DNA of 64,000 nucleotides from an uncultured Ruminococcus sp. (GCA_902766745.1 CACXES010000123.1:1-64000); one strand, 5' to 3'; shown: positions 1 through 8,223, counted from the first letter of the stretch. Notes: generated by a model not told the origin, from the letters alone. Numbers and translations: made by a program.

Positions 1-177
1 CGCTGCTGCGTTCCCGCCCTGACGAGGTTCACGGGTTCCGATTGCGTAAGACCAAACCGTCAACACCACTTATACAGGGGCAGACCGGACATCTCTGGCC
101 CTCAGGCAAGTTTTCATCCCCTCTGTAGCGGATTGAGGGTTACAAGGCACCGCTAACACCCCGATTTAACATGGCTT
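1..177 (-). ncRNA. ffs: Signal recognition particle RNA, large Bacillus/Clostridium type (3' part outside window)
   Basis: Read on the minus strand, the segment starts with an Alu-domain-like part (GGGGTGTTAGCGGTGCC, then CAATCCGCTACAGAGGGG) and runs into the conserved domain IV region (GTGTTGACGGTTTGG, later CGTGAACCTCGTCAGG and AACGCAGCAGCG). These are the landmarks of the ~270-nt scRNA of Bacillus and Clostridia. It scaffolds Ffh/FtsY for co-translational membrane targeting. The 5' end is estimated by alignment in memory to the B. subtilis RNA; the 3' strand of the Alu domain lies beyond base 1. Confidence 0.9.
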
Positions 178-281
178 GATTATTATAACACAAAACACTC
201 ACCTCGTCAACCGGAAAAATAAATTTTTTTGACGAGGGGTGATTCGGGCGGAGCATATTGGCAGCATACGCAGACTTATGC

Positions 282-1034
282 TCAGCCGAGCAAGACATCG
301 AATATAAGCATAAGACAAAAGCCTGCAAGGAGCGCATAGGTTGCTCCTCGTTCGCTGCCGTGGGCATGAGTCTCGGGAATCATTTCATCGCTTATGACAT
401 AAAGCATTGTGCCGCCGGCAAAGGCAAGGGCAAAAGGCAGTATCGCAGAGGCGATGCTGACGATCCGATAGCCGAGGAGGGTTCCGATAACCTCGATAAG
501 GCCGGTGAACAATGCACAAACGAACGTCTTTCCGGGGGACACTCCGGCTGCGAGCATGGGCGCAATAATCACCATGCCCTCGGGAATGTTCTGAAGGGCA
601 ATTCCTCCGGCGATTATAAGTGCCTGCGAGGTGTCACCCGAGCCGAAGCCGACCCCTGCGGCAATGCCCTCGGGGAGGTTATGTATTGCTATGGCTGTTA
701 CAAACAAGAGGACACGGTTCAAATTTGCATTGTGATGCACTTCTGTGTCGCTGCCGATCAGACGGTGAAGGTGAGGCACCAGCTTGTCGATAAGGTTAAG
801 GCATATTGCTCCCGTGAATATGCCGACAACGGTAATAAGTACACCGTATTTACCGCCGTATTCAAGTGACGGAAGAACAAGCCCCAAAACCGCTGCGGCA
901 AGCATAACACCTGCTGCAAACGACAGTACGATGTCGGAAAATCTGTGAGATATTTTCTTGAATAAAAATCCTATCACGGCTCCCGCCGCAGTTGCGCCGC
1001 CCACGCCGAGAGCGGTCAGCAGTACAAGTTTCAT
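282..1034 (-). CDS. ZIP family divalent metal transporter
   Basis: A 250-residue integral membrane protein of the ZIP/GufA type that moves zinc or another divalent metal into the cytoplasm. About eight hydrophobic segments are visible. The two signature metal-site motifs are present: HNLPEG near residue 118 and QNIPEG near residue 148, plus a membrane glutamate in GLIEVIG near 181. A His-containing loop (HLHRL, later TEVHHN) separates helices 3 and 4. An AGGGAG ribosome-binding site lies upstream of the ATG. It is a standalone leftward gene. A second ZIP paralogue lies at 57258-58061. Metal specificity cannot be read from sequence. Confidence 0.9.
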   Translation of the reverse strand: MKLVLLTALGVGGATAAGAVIGFLFKKISHRFSDIVLSFAAGVMLAAAVLGLVLPSLEYGGKYGVLITVVGIFTGAICLNLIDKLVPHLHRLIGSDTEVHHNANLNRVLLFVTAIAIHNLPEGIAAGVGFGSGDTSQALIIAGGIALQNIPEGMVIIAPMLAAGVSPGKTFVCALFTGLIEVIGTLLGYRIVSIASAILPFALAFAGGTMLYVISDEMIPETHAHGSERGATYALLAGFCLMLIFDVLLG

Positions 1035-1122
1035 ATATAATTGCTCCCTTCAACTGTAAATGTATAAGCTATGTTTTCTAAGCTATGTTTTCAAATTCTT
1101 CGGAATTGATTAACATGAAAAG

Positions 1123-2007
1123 TTAATCACTGTCTTCAGAGCTGCGAAGTCTGTGCGGAATAAATTTTTCGATAAAGGTGTGACCCTTTCCGCGGTTTTT
1201 AACATAGAAAAAGCCGAATACGGCGAAGACTACCGCGCCGATAAAGTTTACAAACAAATCGTTCATGGTATCGTACAGACCGATATCGAGAAAGCCGCCG
1301 ATGTCAGCGGAATATTCGCCGCCGACAGGGACGCCGTTTACCGTGAGATTCCGACCTTGAAGCAAAATATCTTCTATGCCGCTGATTTTCACTGCGGAAT
1401 TTGCGCCGCTGCCGTTCAGAAGTACGCTGTAGATTGAGCTTACAACGGTGTCCTTCTGCATATCCATCATTAAAAGCCTGTCGGCGGAAAATTCAAAGAA
1501 TTCCCAAAGTACGCCGATTGTCATTGAAAAGCAAAAGGAAACAACAGCGATAAACAGAGGTGAGAGATTGAACCTGAATCTGTCATTTTTGTTTAATATA
1601 TCAACCATTGAAAAGCCTACCGCCGCCATAAGGAAGCCGTTCATGGTGTGGAGCATATCGTCCCACCACGGAAATTTTATATAGAAGGCGTTCAGCTCTC
1701 CGAGTATTTCGGCACCGAAGATAAACAGAATTATGATTACCTCTAAGGTTTGCGGCAGGGTGATTTTAAGCTTTGTTTCGATAAAGTTCGGAATGAGGAA
1801 CAGCACCAGGGTCAAAGCGCAGGTGAAGCAGTTTTCGTAGCTGCCAATCACTGCCTGACGGACAAGAGCGGCGATTACCACCGCAGTCAGGACGTAATAT
1901 ACAATTGTTGTGGCAAGGCCGCCTTTGCGGCTCAGATTATTGCGGCGATAGCGCTTGAAGCCGGAATGCTTGGGCGAGGCTTCGCCGGATTTAACTTCTT
2001 TTTTCAC
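1123..2007 (-). CDS. DUF2238/YjdF-like membrane protein
   Basis: A 294-residue protein with a basic N-terminal tail and five or six hydrophobic segments. The stretch FPWWDDMLHTMNGF near residue 115 and the GVLWEFFEFSAD segment resemble the DUF2238 (YjdF) family, whose function is unknown. The C-terminal part repeats the same flavour (DIGLYDTMNDLFVNFIGA). The start is a GTG at 2007, chosen because AGGAGG lies 9 nt upstream and no ATG fits better. It is transcribed leftward, divergent from the acyltransferase gene. I see no catalytic motif beyond conserved acidic and aromatic membrane residues. Confidence 0.7.
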   Translation of the reverse strand: MKKEVKSGEASPKHSGFKRYRRNNLSRKGGLATTIVYYVLTAVVIAALVRQAVIGSYENCFTCALTLVLFLIPNFIETKLKITLPQTLEVIIILFIFGAEILGELNAFYIKFPWWDDMLHTMNGFLMAAVGFSMVDILNKNDRFRFNLSPLFIAVVSFCFSMTIGVLWEFFEFSADRLLMMDMQKDTVVSSIYSVLLNGSGANSAVKISGIEDILLQGRNLTVNGVPVGGEYSADIGGFLDIGLYDTMNDLFVNFIGAVVFAVFGFFYVKNRGKGHTFIEKFIPHRLRSSEDSD

Positions 2008-2123
2008 AAGTTTTCGCCTCCTGTAATTTTGCGTACAGCATCAAAATATATAATATCATGATAACATATTTTATATTAATTTGCAAACAAAATTTACAAA
2101 AACCTCAAATATATGTTTTTCGG

Positions 2124-2152
2124 TTGACACAAAGCGGAAAATGCGTTAAAAT
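2124..2152 (+). promoter_or_regulatory. Sigma-A-type promoter of the acyltransferase gene
   Basis: TTGACA, a 17-base spacer and TAAAAT. The predicted start site (~2159) falls at the beginning of the 18-bp tandem repeats, so the repeats are in the 5' UTR. Confidence 0.75.
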
Positions 2153-2156
2153 AAAG

Positions 2157-2210
2157 AAACGAAAATAAATTTCGGAACGAAAATGAATTTCAGAACGAAA
2201 ATGAATTTCA
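2157..2210 (+). repeat. Tandem repeat, 3 x 18 bp, in the leader of the acyltransferase gene
   Basis: The unit GAACGAAAATGAATTTCA occurs twice exactly (2175-2192, 2193-2210), preceded by a slightly diverged copy (2157-2174). It ends 14 bases before the GGAG ribosome-binding site. It looks like slippage expansion inside the 5' UTR; see the finding on recurrent leader repeats. Confidence 0.9.
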
Positions 2211-2234
2211 GATATTCGGAGGACGGAGTATTAC

Positions 2235-3437
2235 ATGAGCGCGGTAAAAAGAAAGATAACCGAGATTTCGGTTTACGAATTTTTTATATGTATGTTTGTA
2301 ATAACCATCCACCTTCTTTCCGAGGGTGTGGATGTGTTTACCAAGTGGAGTGCGGCATCTGTGATATTTTCGACACTGACAAGGCTGATAAGCTTTGCTG
2401 TGCCCGGATTTATATTCACCAGTGCGATAAAGCTTTTTTACAAGTACAGCGACAGAAAATTCAATTATTTTAAATTTCTGCTCGGCAGATTTTTGAAGGT
2501 TTACGTTCCGTATGCGATAACGGTTTGCATATATTACCTCGTATTTGTCTTTGGGCTGAAGCTGGATGAATACGGAAGCTTTAAATTGTCAACCCTCGGC
2601 GGCTATATATGGTCGGGTAATATCTCGGCGCAGTTTTATTTTGTAATACTGATAGTGCAGTTTTATCTGCTCATGCCGCTGTGGCGGCTTGTGGGCAGGT
2701 TGAAATCGAATGTGGGGATTATTGTAATTTTTGCGATATCGCTGATTCTTACCGTGCTGTCACGGATGTATTTTCCTCAGGCAGCGGCGGCGGTCATGGA
2801 ATGGGCAGGTGGCATAAGACTGCCCTTTGAAAATCCCCTTCACGGGTTTGGTGCGTCGGCGGAGAATCTGCAGAGCCTGTCTGCCTATACCAACAAGAGC
2901 TTTACGTCATATCTTGTGTTCTGGATATGCGGAATGTATATAGGAATGAACTACGACAGCCTGAGTGAACGTATAAAATCGGCGGCACCGATAATCTTTA
3001 CAGGGTGGCTTATATTTTCCGTGGCGCATTGTATTCTGTCGTATCTGAGACTCTGCGGCGTGTCGAAGTACAGCCTCGAGCCGCTGCTGGTGGTACTGTT
3101 CTGCATATTCGCCATATTCGGATTTTATATTTATATATGTCACCTGACCACCAATCTCGAAAAGATGGGCAGGGGTTTTCTGATGAGTATTGCCGGGGCA
3201 TCCTACGAGATATACCTAATCCATTGCCTTGTGATCACCGTTGTCACCTACTACTTAAAGGAGGCGGACGTAGAGAGCGTTATGACAAGGTTCTGGATTA
3301 CCGCAGGGATAACCTACTTGTTTTCGATTATCTTCTGTGTGCTGGAGTCCACTCTGTATACAAATTTAAAGCTTAAATACAGAAGGCGGTCAGCAGCTAA
3401 TGCCCGCAAGTCTGCCCGTAGAAAACGCTATCTGTAG
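2235..3437 (+). CDS. Acyltransferase family 3 membrane protein (OafA/WecH-like)
   Basis: A 400-residue polytopic membrane protein with about ten hydrophobic segments. The first helix carries the family's conserved HxxS-like start (FICMFVITIHLLSEG), and the C-terminal region has the typical SYEIYLIHCLVITVV segment. Members transfer acetyl or succinyl groups to sugars or lipids of the cell surface. GGAG sits 6 nt before the ATG and a strong promoter precedes it. The last 48 bases overlap, tail to tail, the 3' end of the flavoprotein gene on the other strand. Substrate unknown; a surface-polysaccharide role is inferred. Confidence 0.8.
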   Translation: MSAVKRKITEISVYEFFICMFVITIHLLSEGVDVFTKWSAASVIFSTLTRLISFAVPGFIFTSAIKLFYKYSDRKFNYFKFLLGRFLKVYVPYAITVCIYYLVFVFGLKLDEYGSFKLSTLGGYIWSGNISAQFYFVILIVQFYLLMPLWRLVGRLKSNVGIIVIFAISLILTVLSRMYFPQAAAAVMEWAGGIRLPFENPLHGFGASAENLQSLSAYTNKSFTSYLVFWICGMYIGMNYDSLSERIKSAAPIIFTGWLIFSVAHCILSYLRLCGVSKYSLEPLLVVLFCIFAIFGFYIYICHLTTNLEKMGRGFLMSIAGASYEIYLIHCLVITVVTYYLKEADVESVMTRFWITAGITYLFSIIFCVLESTLYTNLKLKYRRRSAANARKSARRKRYL

Positions 3438-4619
3438 GTTAAAGCCGCCGGTCAGAGCATCAACGTCAATTATCTCCCCGGCGAAGAACAGACCGCGGAC
3501 GAGCTTTGATTCCATGGTGGACGGATTTATCTCCTTGACCGAAACGCCGCCCGAGGTGATGATCGCCTGCTCGGGAGGGCAGAAGCCCGTTATATTAAAT
3601 TCGATATTCTTGATAAGCTCCGTAAGCCTTGCGCGCTCCGCCAAGGTTACGGAGTTGATTTTTTTGTGCGGTTCAATATCGCAGAGGGATACGACAACGG
3701 GAATCAGTGCCTTCGGCAGCAGCGCATCGAGGGCGTTAATCAGATCCTTGTTCATGTTCTGCGAGAAATCACGGAGGATTCTCTCGTTGAGCTTTTCCGC
3801 CGACAGGGCAGGCTTTAAATCAAGATGAAGGGTGTATTTTTCATTGTCCATATCCTTCAAATGCGCTGACGCACTCAGTATAACGGGACCGGTCAGGCCG
3901 AAGTGTGCAAGCATCATTTCGCCGAAGTCGGTGTATACCGTCTTGCCGCTGCTGTTTTTGACCGTTATCGAAATATTTTTCAGTGACAGTCCGGAGAGCG
4001 GAGAGAGCCAATCCTCGGCAACGGTCAGCGGCACAAGAGAGGGGCGCAGAGGCGTAATCGTGTGCCCGAGGTTTTCCGCAAAGGTGTAGCCGTCACCGGT
4101 GGAGCCTGTGACGGGATATGAAATGCCGCCGGTGGCAAGGATTACGGAGTCGGACGGGATAAAGCCGTGCTTTTGACACATCACGCCGGAAACTCTGCCG
4201 CCCTCGGCACGGATATCATCCGCACGGTCACGGATAATTTCAACGCCGCCATTACTCATGTATCTGCGCAGAGCGGCGGAAACATCGGCACTTTTATCGG
4301 ATACGGGGAAGACTCTGCCGCCGCGCTCTGTCTTAAGCTTAAGACCTTGAGCTTCAAAAAAAGCCATGGTTTGAAAATTGTCAAAGCCGTAAAATGCACT
4401 GTATAAAAATCGGCGGTTGGTCACCACGTTTTTAAGCAGGGTTTCAACATCGTCGCAGGCGTTGGTCAGGTTGCAGCGACCCTTACCGGTAATCAGAAGC
4501 TTTTTGCCCAAAATCTTGTTTTGCTCGATAAGCCTGACATAGTGTCCCGCCTCGGCAGCAGTGCCTGCCGCTATCATTCCGGCGGCACCGCCGCCTATTA
4601 CCGTAACGGTTTTACTCAT
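3390..4619 (-). CDS. BaiN/HI0933-family NAD(P)/FAD-dependent oxidoreductase
   Basis: A 409-residue flavoprotein. An N-terminal Rossmann FAD motif (VIGGGAAGMIAAG), the family block TGKGRCNLTN near residue 47 and the C-terminal FAD-closing block (GLFFAGEIIDVDALTGGFN) identify the HI0933/BaiN family (about 400-420 residues). BaiN of bile-acid-degrading clostridia was proposed as a bile-acid reductase, but most members are uncharacterised, so no substrate is assigned. The start at 4619 is preferred to an upstream in-frame ATG at 4631, because GGAG lies 6 nt upstream of it. The 3' end overlaps the convergent acyltransferase by 48 bp. Confidence 0.88.
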   Translation of the reverse strand: MSKTVTVIGGGAAGMIAAGTAAEAGHYVRLIEQNKILGKKLLITGKGRCNLTNACDDVETLLKNVVTNRRFLYSAFYGFDNFQTMAFFEAQGLKLKTERGGRVFPVSDKSADVSAALRRYMSNGGVEIIRDRADDIRAEGGRVSGVMCQKHGFIPSDSVILATGGISYPVTGSTGDGYTFAENLGHTITPLRPSLVPLTVAEDWLSPLSGLSLKNISITVKNSSGKTVYTDFGEMMLAHFGLTGPVILSASAHLKDMDNEKYTLHLDLKPALSAEKLNERILRDFSQNMNKDLINALDALLPKALIPVVVSLCDIEPHKKINSVTLAERARLTELIKNIEFNITGFCPPEQAIITSGGVSVKEINPSTMESKLVRGLFFAGEIIDVDALTGGFNLQIAFSTGRLAGISC

Positions 4620-4718
4620 AATAATCTCCATTCCGGAAAAACAGCCTTAATTTTATTGTATGTTTTTCACAAAAATGAGTATATCACATTCTTTATTAAA
4701 GGTCAATCAAAAAAATCC

Positions 4719-4747
4719 TTGCTTTTTTTCGGATTATGGTATAAAAT
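4719..4747 (+). promoter_or_regulatory. Promoter of efp
   Basis: TTGCTT, 17-base spacer, TAAAAT, about 36 bases before the efp ribosome-binding site. Confidence 0.6.
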
Positions 4748-4790
4748 AGTACAATAAGAACTTATGAATATTTTTAAGGAGGTTTCACCG

Positions 4791-5348
4791 ATGATAACAG
4801 CAGGTGATTTTAGAAACGGACTCACGTTTGAGTTTGAAGGAAACGTATATCAGGTAGTTGAGTTCCAGCATGTAAAGCCGGGAAAGGGAGCTGCGTTTGT
4901 CAGAACAAAGATGAAGAACGTAATGACGGGTGCCGTTGTAGAGCGTACCTTTAACCCGACCGAGAAGGTTGAGCAGGCGCGCATAGACAGAAAGGAAATG
5001 GAGTATCTCTATGAGGACGGCGGCCTGTATTACTTTATGGATAACGAAACCTATGAGCAGACTCCGCTCAGTGCAGACCAGCTTGGCGATGCAATGAAGT
5101 TTGTTATGGAGAATATGTCGGTTAAAATACTGTCGTATAAGGGCAACGTCTTTGCCATTGAGCCGCCCACGTTTGTAGAGCTTAAGGTCACCGAGACGGA
5201 GCCGGGCGTTAAGGGCAACACGGCAACCAACGTTACCAAGCCCGCAACGGTTGAGAGCGGTGCGACCATTACCGTTCCCATGTTCGTCAACGAGGGTGAT
5301 ACAATTCGTATCGATACCCGTACCGGCGAGTATATGGCGAGAGTATAA
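4791..5348 (+). CDS. efp: Translation elongation factor P
   Basis: A 185-residue EF-P of normal length, with KOW-like N-terminal domain and two OB domains. It relieves ribosome stalling at polyproline. The tip loop PGKGAAF places the lysine at position 32, equivalent to the residue modified in other bacteria. The C-terminal signature ([19 protein letters not shown] and later [14 protein letters not shown]) is intact. The start at MITAGDF is set by AAGGAGG 8 nt upstream; a longer in-frame reading is not supported. No EF-P modification gene is adjacent. Confidence 0.97.
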   Translation: MITAGDFRNGLTFEFEGNVYQVVEFQHVKPGKGAAFVRTKMKNVMTGAVVERTFNPTEKVEQARIDRKEMEYLYEDGGLYYFMDNETYEQTPLSADQLGDAMKFVMENMSVKILSYKGNVFAIEPPTFVELKVTETEPGVKGNTATNVTKPATVESGATITVPMFVNEGDTIRIDTRTGEYMARV

Positions 5349-5413
5349 TTTGCGCAAAACGGAGAATAATATTATAATTATATAAGACGGAAATCCGTCG
5401 GAAGGAGAAGAAT

Positions 5414-5821
5414 ATGTCAGAACTTACAAATCGTGCCTCATATCTTACGGGGCTTGCGGATGGGCTTAAGCTTGATACCGAGAAGCCGGAGGGCAAGCTT
5501 ATAGATGAGATGCTGAAGCTTATCTCGGAGATGGCAGAGGCTCTTGAGGCGATAGACGACGAGCAGGCATTTGTTGCGGATAAGCTTGACGAGATGGAGG
5601 AGGTTATCGATATAATCGGCGAGAATGTTTTCGGCGATGACGAGGATGACGATGTATACACTCTCGTGTGTGACAAGTGCGGCGCGGAAATCGATTTCAC
5701 CGAGGACGATCTCGATGAGCTTGCAAGCGGAGAGTTTGTATGTCCCGAATGCGGTGCGGAAATCGAGCTCAACTTTGACGAGTGCGACTGCGGCTGTGAT
5801 TGCGGCTGCGACTGCGACTGA
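5414..5821 (+). CDS. CD1247 N-terminal-domain protein with zinc ribbon and Cys/Asp-rich tail
   Basis: A 135-residue, very acidic protein. Residues 1-75 form a helical region (NRASYLTGLADGL, then KLIDEMLKLISEMAEALEA) matching the clostridial CD1247 N-terminal family. It is followed by a probable zinc ribbon with two CxxC pairs (CDKCGAE near 87 and CPECGAE near 111). The last ~14 residues are an alternating Cys/Gly/Asp tail (DECDCGCDCGCDCD) that could bind metal. GGAAGGAG precedes the ATG. It follows efp by 65 bp and may be cotranscribed. Function unknown. Confidence 0.8.
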   Translation: MSELTNRASYLTGLADGLKLDTEKPEGKLIDEMLKLISEMAEALEAIDDEQAFVADKLDEMEEVIDIIGENVFGDDEDDDVYTLVCDKCGAEIDFTEDDLDELASGEFVCPECGAEIELNFDECDCGCDCGCDCD

Positions 5822-5853
5822 TATACTTCGGCTTAAAGCCGACCGCCGGGGAT

Positions 5854-5897
5854 GCGCATTTAACGGTCGCTCCGCGGCGGTCTTTGAGCCGTTATGC
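5854..5897. other. Strong hairpin in the CD1247-tRNA spacer
   Basis: GCGCAT-tt-AACGG pairs with CCGTT-ATGCGC across a GC-rich loop. There is no T-tract, so it is not a typical terminator. A related but weaker hairpin (TATTTAACGGT ... CGTTATGCC) lies at 12048-12083 upstream of the lipoprotein gene. The rest of 5822-6053 holds only the tRNA promoter. Confidence 0.5.
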
Positions 5898-6004
5898 GCT
5901 CTGTGACGGGGTTGCGTTTATGCGCAGTGCTCGTCAAATACGGAGCGTGAAATACGGCATAATCATTTATTTTGCGATTTAATATATAAATTTTAAAAAA
6001 ATAC

Positions 6005-6033
6005 TTGACAAATGTAAAAAAAGCTGATATAAT
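6005..6033 (+). promoter_or_regulatory. Promoter of the tRNA cluster
   Basis: Perfect consensus: TTGACA, 17-base spacer, TATAAT, 20 bases before the first tRNA. Consensus strength fits a stable-RNA operon. Confidence 0.85.
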
Positions 6034-6053
6034 AATAAGGTCGTGTGAAACGG

Positions 6054-6127
6054 GCGGGTGTAGTTCAATGGTAGAATCTCAGCCTTCCAAGCTGATTGCG
6101 TGGGTTCGATTCCCATCACCCGCTCCA
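6054..6127 (+). tRNA. tRNA-Gly (anticodon TCC)
   Basis: Acceptor GCGGGTG/CACCCGC, anticodon loop CTTCCAA, T-loop GGTTCGATTCC, encoded CCA. First of six tRNAs in one transcription unit. Confidence 0.97.
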
Positions 6128-6171
6128 TTTATTTTTTTTGCCGCTAAGCGGTACAGCCTTATTTTACATCT

Positions 6172-6248
<77 letters not shown>

Positions 6249-6254
6249 AACTAT

Positions 6255-6332
6255 GGTGGGTATAGCTCAGTTGGCTAGAGCGCCAGATTGTGGCTCTGGA
6301 GGTCAAGGGTTCAATTCCCTTTACCCACCCCA
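6255..6332 (+). tRNA. tRNA-His (anticodon GTG)
   Basis: Acceptor GTGGGTA/TACCCAC with the extra G(-1) encoded at 6255 opposite discriminator C, the His-tRNA identity feature. Anticodon loop TTGTGGC; CCA encoded. Confidence 0.96.
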
Positions 6333-6342
6333 AACAGAATAT

Positions 6343-6417
6343 TGGGCTGTCGTCAAGCGGTAAGACACAACACTTTGACTGTTGCATTCGTAGGTTCGAA
6401 TCCTGCCAGCCCAGCCA
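6343..6417 (+). tRNA. tRNA-Gln (anticodon TTG)
   Basis: Acceptor TGGGCTG/CAGCCCA, anticodon loop CTTTGAC, T-loop GGTTCGAATCC, encoded CCA. Confidence 0.96.
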
Positions 6418-6513
6418 TTCTTTTTATCAGCTGATTAAAAGTGCTGCGGTACTCAAGCTGCTAAAGCGGATAGGATTTATGTCTGCTCGCCGGTCGATGC
6501 AGAAATTGAATAT

Positions 6514-6589
6514 GACCCATTAGCTCAGTTGGCAGAGCACTTGACTTTTAATCAAGGTGTCCGGAGTTCGAATCTCCGATGGGTCACCA
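6514..6589 (+). tRNA. tRNA-Lys (anticodon TTT)
   Basis: Acceptor GACCCAT/ATGGGTC, anticodon loop CTTTTAA, T-loop AGTTCGAATCT, encoded CCA. A 96-bp spacer without visible features separates it from tRNA-Gln. Confidence 0.97.
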
Positions 6590-6596
6590 TTTATAT

Positions 6597-6672
<76 letters not shown>

Positions 6673-6673
6673 C

Positions 6674-6709
6674 ATCGGAACGGACTTGGCTTCGTTCCGA
6701 TTTTTCTTT
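6674..6709 (+). terminator. Terminator of the tRNA operon
   Basis: ATCGGAACG and CGTTCCGAT form a 9-bp stem with a 10-nt loop, followed by TTTTCTTT. It begins directly after the last tRNA CCA. Confidence 0.85.
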
Positions 6710-6957
6710 ACAGAAAAATCAGTCACATGCGCCGTCGTTCCTCCTTTTTCGCAAAAGGGCATGCTCGGCTCAACTGCTCACTTGTAAACACGTTCGCGAC
6801 GTTTCGCTGTCGCTGCCAACGTTTTACGAGTAAAGCACCTTCGGCGCATTGATATCTGAATTGTTTGTTTTTTCGCATAGGCGCATAGTGATAGGTGCCG
6901 AAGCGGATTGAGATAAGGATACTTTGAAAAATTAAATCAAAGGAAGCGAAGGACATA

Positions 6958-7638
6958 ATGTATAAGTATGAAACTCATTTGCACACATATCCGGTAAGCG
7001 GGTGCGCCAAGGCAGAGGTGCGGGAGGTACTGGAGTTTTACAAAAGCCTTGGATATGACGGGGTGTTTATCACCAACCACTTTCTCGACGGAAACATAAA
7101 TGTAGATCGCTCGCTGTCATATGCGGAGAAGATAGAGTATTATTTTTCCGACTATGAGGAGGGGGTGAGGATCGGCACCGAAATAGGCTTAAAGGTTTTT
7201 TGCGGCGCAGAGCTGTCGTACAGGGGTACTGACTTTTTGGTTTACGGCTTAGATAAGGAGTGGTTTTTGAACCATCCTGAGATAATGGAGATGGAAAAGA
7301 GCAAGGAGCTTCCGTATTTAAGAGAGAACGGTGCATTGGTGATTCAGGCTCATCCGTTCAGAGAGGATTTTTATATTGACCATGTTCGTCTTTATCCGTC
7401 ATGTGTGGATGGACTTGAGGTGCTGAATGCCAACAGAATAGACAGAGAGAACAAAATGGCTATGCTGTATGCCGATGAATACGGCTTCTGCAAAACTGCG
7501 GGAAGTGATAACCACCTCGGCAGCAAGCAGGTTAAGCTGGCGGGAATATCGACTGAAACGCCTATTTCCGATGAAAGAGATTTTATAAGCCGTGTAAAGG
7601 CAGGACAGGTTACGATTTTCAGCATGGAGAATAAGTGA
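6958..7638 (+). CDS. PHP-domain metal-dependent phosphoesterase
   Basis: A 226-residue single-domain PHP protein. Metal ligands of the fold are visible: HLHTYP at residue 7, FITNHF (position of the usual TDH), GAELS near 82, QAHPFRED near 124 and GSDNHLG near 182. The family includes histidinol-phosphatase and polymerase-linked phosphoesterases; this short version is uncharacterised. AAGGA precedes the ATG by only a few bases. It is a monocistronic gene after the tRNA operon, one of three PHP proteins in the window. Substrate unknown. Confidence 0.82.
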   Translation: MYKYETHLHTYPVSGCAKAEVREVLEFYKSLGYDGVFITNHFLDGNINVDRSLSYAEKIEYYFSDYEEGVRIGTEIGLKVFCGAELSYRGTDFLVYGLDKEWFLNHPEIMEMEKSKELPYLRENGALVIQAHPFREDFYIDHVRLYPSCVDGLEVLNANRIDRENKMAMLYADEYGFCKTAGSDNHLGSKQVKLAGISTETPISDERDFISRVKAGQVTIFSMENK

Positions 7639-7686
7639 GATTTTTGTATTTGATATTTGGGCTAATACATTAAAACAGATTTAATT

Positions 7687-7776
7687 GCCCGTGCTGAATT
7701 TTCCGAGGCATAGCCATCGGAAACACACATGGGCGTAATAATCTCTTATCATTTCTTGCCCTGCGGATAAGAGAAA
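7687..7776 (+). promoter_or_regulatory. Structured leader upstream of the arsR-type gene
   Basis: GCCCGTG (7687) pairs with CATGGGC (7728-7734), enclosing a hairpin TTCCGA-GGC-ATA-GCC-a-TCGGAA. A second hairpin follows, CTCTTATC ... GATAAGAG, then AAATTTAATTAATTTG. The layout (aptamer-like fold then hairpin plus AT-rich tract) resembles an attenuator, but I do not recognise the class. It could also be an operator region. Confidence 0.35.
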
Positions 7777-7821
7777 TTTAATTAATTTGTGCCGATGCAG
7801 GGCGGCGGAACGGAGGTTACT

Positions 7822-8190
7822 ATGTCGGAAATACGACTGCCGCACAGCTCGGAACCGCACAGTCATGTCCGGTTGGAGAGAGTTCCGGAGACAGATGATT
7901 TTCAGGTTATAGCAAATACCTTCAAGCAGCTTTGTGATACAAGCCGCATACGCATCTTCTGGCTTTTATGCCACTATGAGGAGTGTGTTCTGAACATCTC
8001 CGCCCTTGTGGATATGAGCAGCCCTGCGGTTTCGCACCACCTGCGTCAGCTTAAGGCAAGCGGCCTTATTGTAAGCCGCAGAGAGGGCAAGGAGGTATAT
8101 TACAAGGCGGCGGATACCGAGGAGGTTGACCTTCTTCATCATATGATTGAGAAGCTTGTAGAGGTATCGTGTCCTTCAAAATCGGAATAA
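7822..8190 (+). CDS. ArsR/SmtB-family metalloregulator
   Basis: A 122-residue winged-helix repressor. The recognition helix region reads ISALVDMSSPAVSHHLRQLK and the wing is SGLIVSRREGKEVYY, classic ArsR/SmtB. Only one Cys sits in the usual alpha-3 metal site (EECVLNI), but the N-terminus is His-rich (HSSEPHSHVR) and the last helix has an alpha-5-type pattern (DLLHHMIEKL with a nearby Cys), suggesting a zinc- or cobalt-type sensor rather than arsenite. The start is set by GGAGG 5-6 nt upstream. No obvious target is in the same operon; a terminator follows directly. Confidence 0.88.
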   Translation: MSEIRLPHSSEPHSHVRLERVPETDDFQVIANTFKQLCDTSRIRIFWLLCHYEECVLNISALVDMSSPAVSHHLRQLKASGLIVSRREGKEVYYKAADTEEVDLLHHMIEKLVEVSCPSKSE

Positions 8191-8192
8191 TC

Positions 8193-8223
8193 AAATCGGA
8201 CGGGGTTGCCCCGTCCGATTTTG
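8193..8223 (+). terminator. Terminator after the arsR-type gene
   Basis: AATCGGACGGGG and CCCCGTCCGATT form a 12-bp stem around a short TTG loop, followed by TT. It is also nearly symmetric, so it may serve the ABC exporter gene ending at 8363. Confidence 0.85.

Noticed and set aside
258-869. 203-codon plus-strand ORF opposite the ZIP gene
   Set aside because: It is antisense to a well-supported transporter, has no ribosome-binding site and resembles no protein family.
7822-8190. Arsenic resistance operon
   Set aside because: The regulator lacks the paired cysteines of arsenite sensors and no arsenic transporter or reductase gene is nearby.
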